Below, piece by piece: positions 22,081 through 34,135 of a DNA stretch of 64,000 nt (its first letter is position 1; each line of letters begins with the position of its first letter). The notes beneath the pieces were generated by a model. It had not been told where the DNA came from. It ran no database searches and saw only the letters and a program-made list of their open reading frames with translations. A program made the position numbers and the translations under genes. Source of the DNA: Sabellastarte sp. h YS-2021 (taxonomy: Eukaryota > Annelida > Polychaeta > Sabellida > Sabellidae); NCBI GenBank assembly GCA_964017235.1, contig OZ024940.1, forward strand, positions 26,541,615 to 26,605,614. Reading direction: 5' to 3'.

Positions 22081-23860
22081 TGAATTACTGGGCTTGATTT
22101 TTGTGTTATTTTTAACCAGATTGTGCTTTATTAAAAAACCATACCCAAATACTTTTAAATGAAAGCTATTTGTGATTATCTACTTAATTTAAGCATACAC
22201 CGCAACCATGTCAAATTGATTTCTAGATTCTACAGTTTATAAAATTTTACTTTGCATCGCTGTTTCAATGGTATCGTGCTACTGTTCAGGGCACTTAACT
22301 TTTCACATATAGCATTGTATAATGTCAGCATGTAAGTAGCCATTATTAGCAGCTTCTTTTGAGTATTTTTTTCTAGAAAGGTTGGAATGCTACCCTTGTG
22401 CTAAACAAATACTGACAGAAATGTGTGTAAAAGCACTTAACAAATAAATAGTAAAAGATAGTAGAAGTCACACCACTCATATGCAAAGGAATATATGGAA
22501 CATTAGTTAATGCACATGCATGGGTGCTATCTCTGTCTTGTGGAAAATGTGTGCACCACAGAAACCCAAACCAACAAAACATGGAATAATGAAAAGACTT
22601 ACTATTTTGCAACTCTATGTACAACAGTCTGTGAAGAGGATTAAGTAAGTATATACGTTAATCATCAGAACATCTGGTAACAATGAAAGAAGAAATTCTA
22701 AGAATAATTTTCAAAGAAATTGTAATTTCAATAATTGTGTTAATTATGCCTTTGTTGAAAAAAAAGATTGTTTCTTAAGCCACTAAAGTCAGTTGTGCAG
22801 TTTAAACATTAACAAAAATACCGGTATATTCGAAGCATAAATGTGAATACCCCGGAATTCGTCCCCGGTGTACGAAATGTTGTCGGGGCGAATTGGTAAA
22901 TTCCACCTGCGGCATTGGCGTCTTCCTCCGCGTGGGCTTTTACGTTATTTTTCAAACAGAAAATAGCAACATCATTCTCAGACTTGGGAATCAACTAAAA
23001 GGTAAAATTGTTAACCGTTTATCATAGATCAATATGAATCATAAATTGTGTGATTGAATGGCCAACTTGCAAATATATTTACCGTTCCTGTCTTGGCTAT
23101 CTTTGTTTATCGCCCAAAGAACAATAAATGATCACATTTGCGCGGCATTCACGGTGTTTACAACCATGCTGCCGGTTGCGGAACTTGTTACAAGGCTATG
23201 TTTACTAGGGAAGCTGTGTGGTCCAATAGTCAAAAAAAGATGTATGCTTTGATGAGGGACAGGTGAAGTATTTCTGTCTGGTAAATTTGGGTGCATGTGC
23301 TCGCCAGAGTACAAATGGCAGCAAAGATAATTAGATTTTGTTGTATGTATTAAAGGGGGGGGGGGGGTGTGTGAAACCAAGTAGGTGATTATTTTAAAAC
23401 AATATATGTGCTCAATATTACACCTATATGCCAATATAGTGACCTGTTTCACATTGTGTTTCGGGAACTAATGTGGGTAGGGGGGGAAGAAGTAGAACTT
23501 GTGACCACATCAACTCGCAATCATTGTCTCGCTACTATGTCTTGCTACCAATTCATACATATCCTTGCATTGCCGGTATTCAACAATATGTGGTTTATTT
23601 CACAAGAATAAATATGAATAATCTTGGTTATTTTTTAATTTTTTTTATTCAGTTCAATTTCTGTGTTTACAGTGTTCTTGTGTCACAAATGATTATAGGC
23701 GCCTTTAGGCGGTAAAATAAAAGATATTCAAGGTCAAAAAAATTCTGTTGTGCTTCACAACAATATTGTATACGGTTGGTTGTATAATTAGAAATTCTGC
23801 TTGAAGATCGAATAAGTCGGGGATTTGTACAACTGATTAATATTCATAAAAGTGATACTG
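22081..23860. other. Intergenic stretch, no feature recognised
   Basis: I see no gene. The stretch near 22840-23230 is less AT-rich than its surroundings and could be a promoter or 5' UTR exon region for SYNCRIP, which is a guess. A G-run lies at about 23345-23356. Confidence 0.3.
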
Positions 23861-23985
23861 GTCATCCCGAATCCGGGAAAAATGCCTCCTAGAAAGAATG
23901 CCTCCTGAATATTTTGTGACTAGGAAAAAATGCCTCCTAAGAAAAACATTATTTCGACTTGTAAACATGTTATATTTGAAAACTA

Positions 23986-24447
23986 CTGCCTTGCTACCAA
24001 TTGTGGTCAGTGTACCAATTATGGTCGCCCCCCAGCCGGTCAAATAAAAGTAAATGCCATGGTGAGGAAAACATGAAGTAATTGTAAACAGCTAGAGTAA
24101 TCCTATTCTAAATAACAAAAGATTATTAAAATATATTTTTAAAGGCTAAACATTAAGTTATATTTGCAGAGCACCACAGATCAAACATTATTTTCTGTTA
24201 TATCAGTGGCTAAAATAATGGGGTGACCATAATTGGTATGAAGAAATTCCAGTTGTTTGGGTGATAATAGGGCATTTTTGGTGCAATGTACATGTACAGA
24301 GGAAATTGATTGTGCTGAAACGAAGGCAAAACTTTGGATTAGTAAAATAAACACACACTGATTAATATTTGTAGTGTTATTTTCATTTATTGAAGCACAG
24401 GAATTAATTTTCCTACACAGACGTGACCATAATTGGTGGCCAGGCAG
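23986..24447. mobile_element. TA-flanked MITE, CTGCCTTG termini
   Basis: It starts ctgccttgctaccaattg and ends ccataattggtggccaggcag, with TA on both sides. The same termini occur on the element at 60725-61170. Confidence 0.7.
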
Positions 24448-24746
24448 TATAACATGTAATATCAAAAAGAAATCCATCAAAAACATGTTATATTTCAAAT
24501 ATATACAGTCAGAACCAGAACATACAATATCACAAAGTACAAATTTCTTCTTGAAAGGGTGTCTTTTCAACTATACTCAGGATCAGTTTCAAAGCAGAAT
24601 TTATGTCTGTGATGTTTGTTGGCAAAATAGTTGTGGCCTTTGTGGGTTAGAATATGTATTGTCATCAAATTGCAATATAGGTTATGGCCCCTGTAAGGAG
24701 GTGATTGCAGTAAGTACACTAGGAGGGGCAGAAATATAATTACAAG

Positions 24747-25285
24747 TAAGGCTGCAACGATTCTTCGGTTACTCGGAAACGAAACGATTCACTTCAGTAC
24801 TCGAGGCAAGAAAAGTGAACCGGATCTTCGAAAAGAACTAAACATAGAAGTAAAATCTACTACAAAATTCAAGTTTTTTTCTTTAAATATATTAATATAT
24901 TTATATATTTTACTATTATAAGGCGTTTCCGTTTCAGTATTTTATATTTTAACTATTTGCAAACTTAAATTCTTTGTGTAACAACGTTTTATAAGACGGC
25001 ATTTTATTCTAACGTATTTCGAAGACGCCTCAAATCTCGCAATATAAGGATGGTTACAGTTTCTAATATTTTGCATTATAAATGCGTCTTTTCCGCAAAA
25101 TTCAATAAATTATCAAAATTCTTTCCTGTTGTGTGGTTTGTAATTGTAACCATTTAATAAGGCGTGGTATGTCAAAATATGAAGCAGTTTATTTTGTGGG
25201 GGATAATCAAGCGAATAACCGAATCCGAGTCGATTCTTATAAAACGAGGAATCGAGGCGCATTTTCGGGCTCGCTTGCAGCCCTA
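24747..25285. mobile_element. hAT-type MITE
   Basis: The ends are taaggctgcaacgattc and ggctcgcttgcagcccta. The 8-bp duplication attacaag is perfect (24739-24746 and 25286-25293). Length 539 bp; no ORF. Confidence 0.9.
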
Positions 25286-25703
25286 ATTACAAGAGAAACG
25301 AGACAGCTGTAATGATGGAAGCCAGGGGCGAGCATCCAGCCAAAAGAGTGAGAACCAGTAAAACCTTGCAAGAGAAACTTTAGTACCTTTGTACAGCTAG
25401 GCAAAATGGGCAAAAGACTGTGAATTTTTGACAGGCATTGGCCACTGTAACGTGAAGCTGTAGTGTTATAATACTTTGTGATGTTGTATGTTGTAGCTTT
25501 GACTGTATATATTTGAAGTATACCATTTTTACAAGTTTAAATAATTTTTTTCTAGTCACAACATATTCAGGAGGCATTTTTTCTGTGCACCGGTCAGCCC
25601 AGTTTAGTCATCCTAAGGAAGTTCGCCACTTGCCTAAAATGCTCAAGGGTGGGCAATATTCATATTTAAATGAAATAATAAGTTTTGATGGAAGTATATA
25701 GTT

Positions 25704-26067
25704 TAGTGGGTAAATCGTTTATCGATATTTATTGTTTTGGATCTGGACTGCCGATATCGAGATCTAAACACGTATTTCAATATCACCATTTTAAGCAAAA
25801 CTGTAAACTTACACTGTTAATATTTGATATAAAGTCCAAATCTAAAGAAATTGTGCACTTTTATTTCACATTTTTGAAGTTTTCAATGCATTTTTGATGA
25901 AAACTGCAATGTTTTGTTTTGGTAAATTTCGCTTCCTGTTAGCGGTTCGGGATACACTAAAATAAAACGTTTTCAGTTTCCTGAATTCGGACTATTTGGT
26001 AGACAATATTAACCCCCCGATATCGCCCGAATATCGATACCCACGAAGCCAAACGATTTACCCCCTA
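25704..26067. mobile_element. hAT-type MITE
   Basis: The ends are tagtgggtaaatcgttt and aaacgatttaccccct(a). The duplication atatagtt is perfect (25696-25703 and 26068-26075). It shares internal text (atctaaagaaattgtgcac, aaaactgcaatgttttg) with other MITEs here. Confidence 0.9.
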
Positions 26068-26219
26068 ATATAGTTGTATGCTGAAAGTTCCAAATAAAGA
26101 AGTTTAATGTTATCATAAATTACAAGTGACAAACTTCACTGGCTGATCAGTAGACCTTAAAGTTTTGCTGGGATTGGATTATGCTGTGTTGGATAAAAAA
26201 ATTCCAAATTACATGAAAC

Positions 26220-27006
26220 TAGGGCAGGGTTGATAACACCGGTATCGAGACCATTTCAATTGCATACTGTGACAGCACTTTATAACCGGCATTTCGAATA
26301 TCAGTATGTGATTTTGTGAGAAAATGTAAAATATTAAAAAGAAACCCCATATCTGAAGAAATTGTAAACTTTTATCTCGTAGTTTTATATATTTTAGTAC
26401 TTTTTAGTGCTGAAACGATTATTCGTACTAATCGATTAGTAGGTTATCAAAGCACTAGTCGATGCCAATATTATGAAATCGGTTAATTGCTTTCTTGTGT
26501 ATATCACCACAGCGGATTATACGCGATCGTTGGAACTATGAATATCGAGTTAAGACCTTAAAACGTATCAAATTAAAGCATTTTATATGCATTTTATTTT
26601 TAAAATATTACATTATTGGCCAATTTACCTGAATAGTCTGGTGAATTCTTTGCTTTTCAGCATCTCGCGATCTGCCATTTTGTTTGTTTACATCCGGAAC
26701 ACACGTTTTCGGTATTTCTCATACATGCTAAACGTCAGAAACAATTAATCGGTTAGTCGAAGGTTAATGCAAGCGACTACCCGGCTATCAAATTTTCCTA
26801 ATCGTTTCAGCTCTAGTACTTTTATGGCGATTTCTTTTGGAAGAACTGTCTGTCACTGTTTTGTTTTCATGAGTTTTACTTTCTGTCGGTGGGCCTATTC
26901 GATTGGGGATTTACTAGAACAAAATTTGTTTCGGTATCCCCGAATGGGTACGGTTTCAAACTGGCGGGGATACTGGAATGGAATATCTGCTACCGACCCT
27001 GCCCTA
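26220..27006. mobile_element. hAT-type MITE carrying a nested MITE
   Basis: The ends are tagggcagggttgat and taccgaccctgcccta. The duplication catgaaac is perfect (26212-26219 and 27007-27014). Removing the nested element at 26405-26815 and its 8-bp duplication leaves about 368 bp, the usual size of this group. Confidence 0.9.
26405..26815. mobile_element. hAT-type MITE nested in another MITE
   Basis: The ends are tagtgctgaaacgatta and taatcgtttcagctcta. The duplication gtactttt is perfect (26397-26404 and 26816-26823). A close relative of similar length is at 48161-48582. Confidence 0.9.
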
Positions 27007-27015
27007 CATGAAACC

Positions 27016-27488
27016 TAATGGTGTCATCACGAGCGGCGATATCGCAGATTCACCGGTGATGAAAAAAATGGACGATAATCGAGGATTAATGATCATCCGC
27101 GATGCATCCCATAAACGTATTCAACCATTAACTTTAGCTTATTTTCGAAGGGATTTAATAAAAATATGGTGAAATATTCATCTAATTTCTACTTTTATGC
27201 GGTTTTGTTTTGATTTGTGATGTAACTATGGTGATGACCCTTTCCACTTCCTACAGGAAGTGAAAAAACGTAAGTTTTGTTTACTTTTTATTCCTTCAAA
27301 TATCCACCGTTTTGACAATTGACAGCACAAATGAACCATAAAATTTATTTTATTTCAGTATCAGTGGTTAATGCACATTATTTAAAGAGCAAATATGTGT
27401 TTAATTTGTGAAACAATGGCACCGCGATATCGCTCACTGTTTTGTTCACGGTATCGAGACCTCATATATCCAGACGATGACACCACTA
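27016..27488. mobile_element. hAT-type MITE upstream of SYNCRIP exon
   Basis: The ends are taatggtgtcatcacg and cgatgacaccacta. The duplication atgaaacc is perfect (27008-27015 and 27489-27496). The left copy overlaps the duplication of the MITE ending at 27006. It ends 96 bp before the 5' UTR acceptor of SYNCRIP. Confidence 0.85.
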
Positions 27489-27681
27489 ATGAAACCACAA
27501 TGAATGGTCATATCTCAGTCTGAATGCAACTGCTGAATGATAGATCAAAATCTGTATCTAGTGTTCTTTTCTTTTCAATTTCAGAACACTGGCATAACAT
27601 TCACAGTTTTTCTACACTCCTTTGCTGGAACATTGCAGTTAAATACACCAGCAATATAAGAAATAAAAACCCGACAGAATC

Positions 27682-30600
27682 ATGGCACAGAACGGGGAAG
27701 TTAGCAATGGTGACCACACAGAGGATTACCAGAAAGTTGTAGACTATGGAATCAACCCAACAGTGGCAGAAGAACTAGACACAATATTCAAAGCAGGGAT
27801 TTTATCACACAGTGACCTCGACGCCAGAGCTTTAGATGCACTAAAAGAATTCACAGCGGACAAAGGTATGTCCTGATTTGGAAATGGAAATTCTGACCAT
27901 TATGAATTAGGGACGTCATCGTGTACCGTGATATCATCATATCGCCGATCGTTCAAGTCCGCACACGATATCGAGCCCTGTCTTCATAACCCAATTTCCG
28001 GGGTTTAGTTACCATGCTAGTGAAAATCAAACACGCGGGTGTACATGAGCCTGAACTCGTAACTGGAAATGGATCTCAAGTTAAGATTCTTGTATATTGT
28101 ACCCTTGATAAAGTAAAAAACTATGTTTTTTATGAAATTTTACTAGTTTTAAAATGGTTTGAATTAGAAATATGAAGTTGAAATGTAGATATTAACTTAG
28201 CGATAAATACCGTGATATCGCCCACTGTTTTGCTCACGATATCGAGACAGCAAACTTCTAGACGATGACGTCCCTATTATGAATACTTAAGCACTTGTAA
28301 TAAGTAAAGAACATTCAGAATTTTACATATAAAAAAGGTCTGTATGAAATGGACAATTTTTTTTTGTTATTTTTGAAGGACATTTTTGAAAAAAAAAAAA
28401 AAAAAAAAAATTATATGTAATAGTTAAAGAGTACTGAGTACATAGAATTACTCTTTCAACATTTATATATGGTTTAAATTATAAATTTTATTGTAAAATA
28501 TTGTAAATGAAAAGGATTATTCAAATATATTATCACAATTAAGGTAGACTAAATAGCAGGTGGAACGCCTGAGAAAATATTCTAAATAAACAGCTTTTGG
28601 CTTAAAGCTAAAATTGTATCAAGCAGCCAGAGTGCTTTTTGAGTTTATTGTCTTCATCTTTGTATATCAGTTGTGTAAAAAAATTTATGTTATTTGTCAG
28701 TGGTGGCATCGTTTACAGAAATCAAAACTGGTTACCAGGGCTTTGAAACAAATGAAATCCGGTATTTCATATGCTTGTTACTGGCAGTGAATATTTCTTG
28801 CGGGACATACATGAACCAGAACTTGCTACTGGAAATGACTTTCGCGACATATTAAAAAGTGCTTAAGCATGACTTTTGCTCAATATAAAGTGTAACTTAT
28901 TTCACAAAATTAGGGGTGCGACCGAGCAGTCGACACTCGCCGAGCGAGGCAAATTTCACGAAAATTCGATCCCAATTTTAAGAGTCGACTACTCGTGTGT
29001 ATATAACAACCTATTGAAGCGGTTACGTTTTTTAGGAAATAAGAAATAAATAACATACCTTGCTAGCATTAAATCGCATAATCCACCATTTTTAACATAA
29101 TATTAAGTATATTATATGATGACATCAGCTAATTCAAGCGATTCAAAGCTTTTATCTCTATATTTTTATTGTTTACGGGAGCCGCCATATTGGATGTTGG
29201 TTCCTGTAATGGTGGATACTAAACTTCGCGAGTGCTCGATGTCGAGCCGATTTTTGGTACGCGAGTAATCGACCCGAATTATTTGTACTCGTCCCACCCC
29301 TACACAAAATATATATATTTTTTGTCGTTTTGGTGAAGTATCAGTCATTATAAAGCCTAAAATGATGACGTTTTCAATAACCGGTTCCCAAATATTCCTT
29401 GCAGACTTCGTTATTTTTACCAAAAGCGAGCGAAAAACCGCTTACCGGTTTATCGTTCACACCACTAAAAAATATGTTAATTTTTTTTTTTTTTTTTTTT
29501 TTTTTTTCAGTTTCAATGCATTTTATTCACCCTTTTTTTACATGTTGACATCAAAGGTTCCCTGGGGGGGCGAGGGTGGCAAAACCCCCCATCAGGGGTA
29601 TGATTTAACAATTTCAATCATAACGCAGTATGATTATTATACACAGGTACACTGGTTTTAAATTCAAACAGGGTTACATACATAAATGATTACTTGAATT
29701 TACTACGCTTTACACATAAAATTATTTTCTAAATTTTTCGATGTTACATTAATATTTTCAATACTGTTAGCTGTGTATAGTAACTAATTACATTCCATTG
29801 AAAAACTGCATTTTTCATACACACATATATGTACATAAAAAAAAATTGAACTAGTTGGGGGGGGGGGGGGGGGGGGGGGCACTGAGTGTACAAAACTTTC
29901 ATTAAAAGGCAAGACATTGTACCAAAAACATCTACAGGCTAGTGTTGCATTATGAAATTGTTGGTTATTAGCTTTATTGTTATTCTAATAATGGCATCAA
30001 AAGGTTCCATTTACTGTCCATGATTTCCTTATTCTTTTGAAATTGTATAACAATGTTTTTTTCTATTTTGTATGTGCTCCTTATCTTCTCAATTACACCT
30101 GAAATTGACAAATTTTGACCAACACATTTTATTAAGTATATATAATTCTTTATCAAATTGAGTAAGTGATTCAAAATTCTAGAATTTTCTTTTGATCTGA
30201 TACCTAGGAGTACTGTAGTTGTGCAAAGTAATCCATTGAGATCAATGTATGGTTTCAAAACAACAGTAACTTCCTTCCAGAAATTATTTGTCACAGGACA
30301 CAGCCAGAATAAATGCTCAAGAGTTTCAATTTCATTATTACAAAAATAACAAAGATTGTCATTTATTTTACAAATATTTAAAAACTTATTAGTTGTCAAA
30401 ATACGTTGTAATATTTTGTACTGAAAGCTCCTTAATCTGGTCTCCACAGTACATTGGAAATTTAATGAATAATATTCTGACATAACCTCTTCAGAAATAG
30501 GGGTTTGTAGACTTTCTGACCATTTAGACCTATGGTTCCGTTTCACACTGACTGTGTCAATAAATTTCCAATATGTCCCTTTGCAACATTTCTTCATTTG

Positions 30601-33600
30601 GAGCAAATCTGTTACAACAGGTTGACTAATTTCATTACCTCTTAGTTTAACTGGATTTCGGACAATATCCTCTCTCCATGATCTTGGAAGACAGTGTGTA
30701 AGAGAGTAAAAGTCCACAAAGTTTATGTTTAAGTCAAAAGTTGATTTAAAATCCTCAAAACCCATCACTCTACCAGATTCATGCAACAAATCGTTTAATA
30801 TATTAATGTTTCTACTTTGGAATTCTAGTTTCCTGGTAGTTATGTTTGTATTTGTCAAAAAGTATGTGTCCCATAATGGATATGTTCTTACATTAATATC
30901 CTTTTCAAAAATAATCTTATATACTCTCCATGCCTTCAACACATCACTCCAAAAAGAATTATTAACTCTTGACAGAAATTTTTGCAGGGAACATGTATCT
31001 AAAAACCATATGGAATGTTTGTCATAATTAACAATATTCTGGAATATATATCCCAAACTCTTGTTTCCTTTAATTACATCCGGAATCCAAGATATTTTGA
31101 GGGCATTATTCAAAAAGCTTATATTTGTCAACCTTAGTCCTCCATTGGAAATATCTTGCTCTAATTGTGACAGTATTATTCTAGGTTTACCTTCCTTCCA
31201 GATAAATGATTTAAAGAGTTTATTGAGTCTATCAATAATTCCCTTACTTGGTGATGGGAGAACTTTCATTGCATAAACTAATTTTGGAATAGCAAGTGTT
31301 TTAATGACTGTGATTTTTCCAATAAGTGACAGCCTACGTTTTCCATAACTTTGAAGAATTTTTTCAATTGCAGTGACCTTTGCATTGTAATTCAACTCGG
31401 TCATTGTCTCAAGGTCGGTGTGAAAAGAGATTCCCAATAACATAAATGTATCTGTCCATGAAAGATTGAGTTCAGGGCAAAGAATTTCTTTTGACCCTTT
31501 CATTGTCCCGAGCCAAACTGCTGAGGTCTTGTCAAAATTTAACTTTAGGCCAGAACATTTATAAAAGCTATTGAATAAGTCTAAACTAGAATTCAAAGAT
31601 TTTTCTGTCCCATCAAGTAATAAAAAGGTGTCATCAGCATATTGTCCAACTTTAAACATTTTATCCCATAACATAATTCCTGTAATGTCATTTTCCATTA
31701 AAATTGCCCTGGCTAAAGGTTCTATAGCCAGGATGAAGATATAAGGACTCAGTGGATCACCCTGACGACATCCTCTTTCTAGTTCAAAAAATTCAGAAAA
31801 GATACCATTGTTTATTACACAACTACATGCTCCTGAGTAGAGTGTATTAAACCAAGTGATAAAGCTTTTACCAAAATTGTACTTTTGTAGTACATTTTTT
31901 ATATAGTGCCATTCTAAAGAATCAAATGTCTTTTCAAAGTCTAACAGGAGGAGAAGACCCTTTCTATTTTGTACATTTAGTTCTGACATGATGTCATACA
32001 CCAGGCGTATATTTTCTCCAATGTATCGATTTTTCAAAAAACCTTTTTTAAAAAATATGTTATTTGTATTCTCACAGGTGTTGCAGTGTTAAAAGAATTC
32101 AAAGAAAGTAATTTGGACCATGTTAGCAACAAAAGTGCATATCTCTGCGGGGTGATGAAAGCTTACAGGTATTGATGCTCCAAAGTTTTTAAGATTTAAA
32201 AAGTTACTTGCGTAAATTTAACTGAGCATGTGTGATTTTGATCTCGTACTAATTTATGAATCATTTCCTAGTGTTAAGATTGCTCTATCCTTTCTTGTTG
32301 TTGTGCATGCATAAAATATGTAAGAAAACTTGGTGTGACCAGCCTTCTTATTTTAACAATATGCAGGACTAAGTGAATGGATATCTGGCTCATTGAAAAA
32401 GTAAATATGTACCAAATCATTGGTGCTCCGTGGGCTACTGTTCTGTATTTTGGCAATTTTTTCAATTTGTTCCAACTACCCGTCGTGATATTGACCTGTA
32501 CAGTGTTGAAAGCGACGTAAAACCCCAAATAAATAAATATATGTTTTTGGTTTGATGGTGTGCGTTTTCAGACAAAAGATGAAAATGCAGCAAATGGGCG
32601 GCCCCAGCTCAACGGAATCATCGACCAAGAAAAATGGCCCAGACGAGCAGAAACTCCAGGAAATTCTCAGTAGAACCGGCTACCCCCTCGACGTTACTGT
32701 AGGGCAGAGAAAGTATGGGGGTCCCCCGCCCGAGGCGGAATATCAAAACCAGCCTGGGCCGGGGCACGAGCTTTTCTGTGGAAAGATCCCAAAGGACGTT
32801 TATGAGGATGAGCTGATCCCCTTGTTTGAGGAATGTGGGAAGATCTGGGATCTCCGGCTGATGATCGATCCAATGACCAACACCACTCGCGGCTACTGCT
32901 TCGTGACCTACTGCGACAAAGCCGACGCAGCCGAGGCCGTGAAGAAGCTGGACAACTACGAGATCCAGTCCGGGAAGCGACTCAAGTGCAACGTGTCGAT
33001 TGCCAATGTCCGCCTCTTTGTGGGCAATATTCCCAAGAGCAAGACCAAGGAGGAGATCCACGAGGAATTCAGCAAGCTGACCGATTCACTAACTGATGTG
33101 ATTATTTATAATTCCCCAGACAACCCCAACAAGAAGAACCGTGGCTTTGCTTTCCTGGAGTATACCTCTCACAAAGATGCCTCAGTGGCCAAACGGCGGA
33201 TCGGCAATGGGAGAACGCGGGTTTGGGGCTGTGACATCATCGTGGACTGGGCAGATCCCCTGGAAGAACCAGATGATGAGGTCATGTCAAAGGTGAAGGT
33301 CCTTTATGTGAGGCACATCCACACCGACATCACAGAGGAGCAGATCAAGGAGGTGTTTGAGGCCTACGGCAAGGTGGAGCGTGTGAAGAAGGTGAAGGAC
33401 TTTGGCTTTGTGCACTTTGAGAACCGAGATGAGGCATTGAAGGCCATGGACGCCCTCAACAACTCCACCATCGGCGACAGTGACCGCCAGATCGAGATTA
33501 CACTGGCCAAGCCGACTTCAGAGGCCAAACAGAAGCAGAAACAGAAGCGACAGGAGATGCAGCGCATGCACATGATGGGTGGAGGCTATGGAGACCCTTA

Positions 33601-34135
33601 CTACGGAGGCGGTGGTGGTGGTGGCATGGGCATGGGTATGGGTATGAGGGGCCGGGGAGGTGCCATGGGCAGAGGTGGTGGCCGGTTTGACTATGGTGGC
33701 TTCGATGACTTTGGTTATGGTGGGGGCTATGGTTTTGATGACTTCGGTGACTATGGTTACGGCGGGGGCTATGATGACTACTCTATGGGTATGAGTGGTT
33801 ACAGAGGTGGCCGTGGACGGGGAATGGGCCCCCGAGGGGGGATGCGGGGCATGGGTGGTCCTCGTGGTGGTAGTGTTGGAGGCATGAGGGGCCAGGGTAT
33901 GCGTGGTGGACGTGGAGTTGGAATGAGAGGAGGCCGGGGTGGAATGGGTAGGGGCATGGGTGGTATGAGAGGGGGCTCGGGTGGCATGAGGGGTGGGGGT
34001 GGCTTCAGGGGTGGCCAGAAGCGAAAGATTGAACCAGCAGCAGCAGGTACAACAAAGAAAAGGAACACCACTCAGGACAATTGGGGGTCACAACCCATAG
34101 CCCAGCAGCCTCTGAAGAACCAGACATGGTTCTAG
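27682..34135 (+). CDS. SYNCRIP: SYNCRIP / hnRNP Q-R orthologue, 3 coding exons
   Basis: Coding exons 27682-27865, 32078-32168 and 32572-34135 join in phase to 612 residues (human hnRNP Q 623). The ATG lies in an exon whose likely acceptor ends at 27584. Residues about 20-95 form the N-terminal acidic domain (SHSDLDARALDALKEF, KSAYLCGVMKAYR). RRM1 is at about 157-235 (LFCGKIP, RGYCFVTY), RRM2 at 238-320 (LFVGNIPKSK, RGFAFLEY) and RRM3 at 332-405 (LYVRHI, DFGFVHF). A Gly/Arg/Met-rich RGG tail runs from about 430 to 585, then a basic KRK cluster and the conserved NWGSQPIAQQPL. The family binds mRNA in nucleus and cytoplasm and acts in splicing, transport and translation. SYNCRIP and HNRNPR are vertebrate paralogues, so one invertebrate gene may stand for both. 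Confidence 0.95.
27908..28276. mobile_element. hAT-type MITE in SYNCRIP intron 1
   Basis: The ends are tagggacgtcatcgtg and cgatgacgtcccta. The duplication ttatgaat is perfect (27900-27907 and 28277-28284). It starts only 42 bp after the splice donor. Confidence 0.9.
28911..29302. mobile_element. hAT-type MITE in SYNCRIP intron 1
   Basis: The ends are taggggtgcgaccgag and actcgtcccacccct(a). The duplication cacaaaat is perfect (28903-28910 and 29303-29310). Confidence 0.9.
29480..32048 (-). mobile_element. L1/Tx1-like LINE, 5'-truncated, 14-bp target duplication
   Basis: The element lies antisense in SYNCRIP intron 1. A T-run at 29481-29507 is its poly(A) tail on the minus strand. The duplication taaaaaatatgtta is perfect at 29466-29479 and 32049-32062. 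The 5' end is truncated in the RT domain. A G-homopolymer of over 20 bases is in its 3' UTR (about 29857-29879). Confidence 0.92.
29980..32037 (-). pseudogene. L1/Tx1-like reverse transcriptase, N-terminally truncated
   Basis: The 685-codon frame is intact from the truncation to the stop. It begins GFLKNRYIGENIRLVYD, an RT motif near the start of the polymerase domain. It continues with LLLDFEKTFDSLEW (first catalytic Asp), RGCRQGDPLSPYIFILA and YADDTFLLLDG (catalytic Asp pair). Near the C-terminus CYFCNNEIETLEHLFWLC is the zf-RVT zinc-binding motif. These motifs are those of the L1/Tx1 clade and differ from the CR1-like elements elsewhere in the window. The endonuclease and ORF1 are missing. 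The lack of stops suggests a young insertion. Confidence 0.9.
32460..32545 (+). mobile_element. SINE 3' fragment
   Basis: ttccaactacccgtcgtga and cctgtacagtgttgaaagc are followed by gacgtaaaaccccaaataaa. It is the 3' end of the SINE family at 6.3 and 16.4 kb and stops about 25 bp before the SYNCRIP exon 3 acceptor. Confidence 0.75.

Larger units (their letters stand above)
23870..25590. repeat. Inverted repeat pair enclosing two MITEs
   Basis: aatgcctcctgaatattttg and gtgactag near 23892-23930 are repeated in inverted form at about 25545-25585. Between them lie a TA-flanked MITE (23986-24447) and a hAT MITE (24747-25285). The arms may be the ends of an older element into which both inserted. 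Confidence 0.55.

Noticed and set aside
33799..34071. Pro-rich minus-strand frame
   Set aside because: Antisense to the Gly/Arg-rich tail of SYNCRIP.
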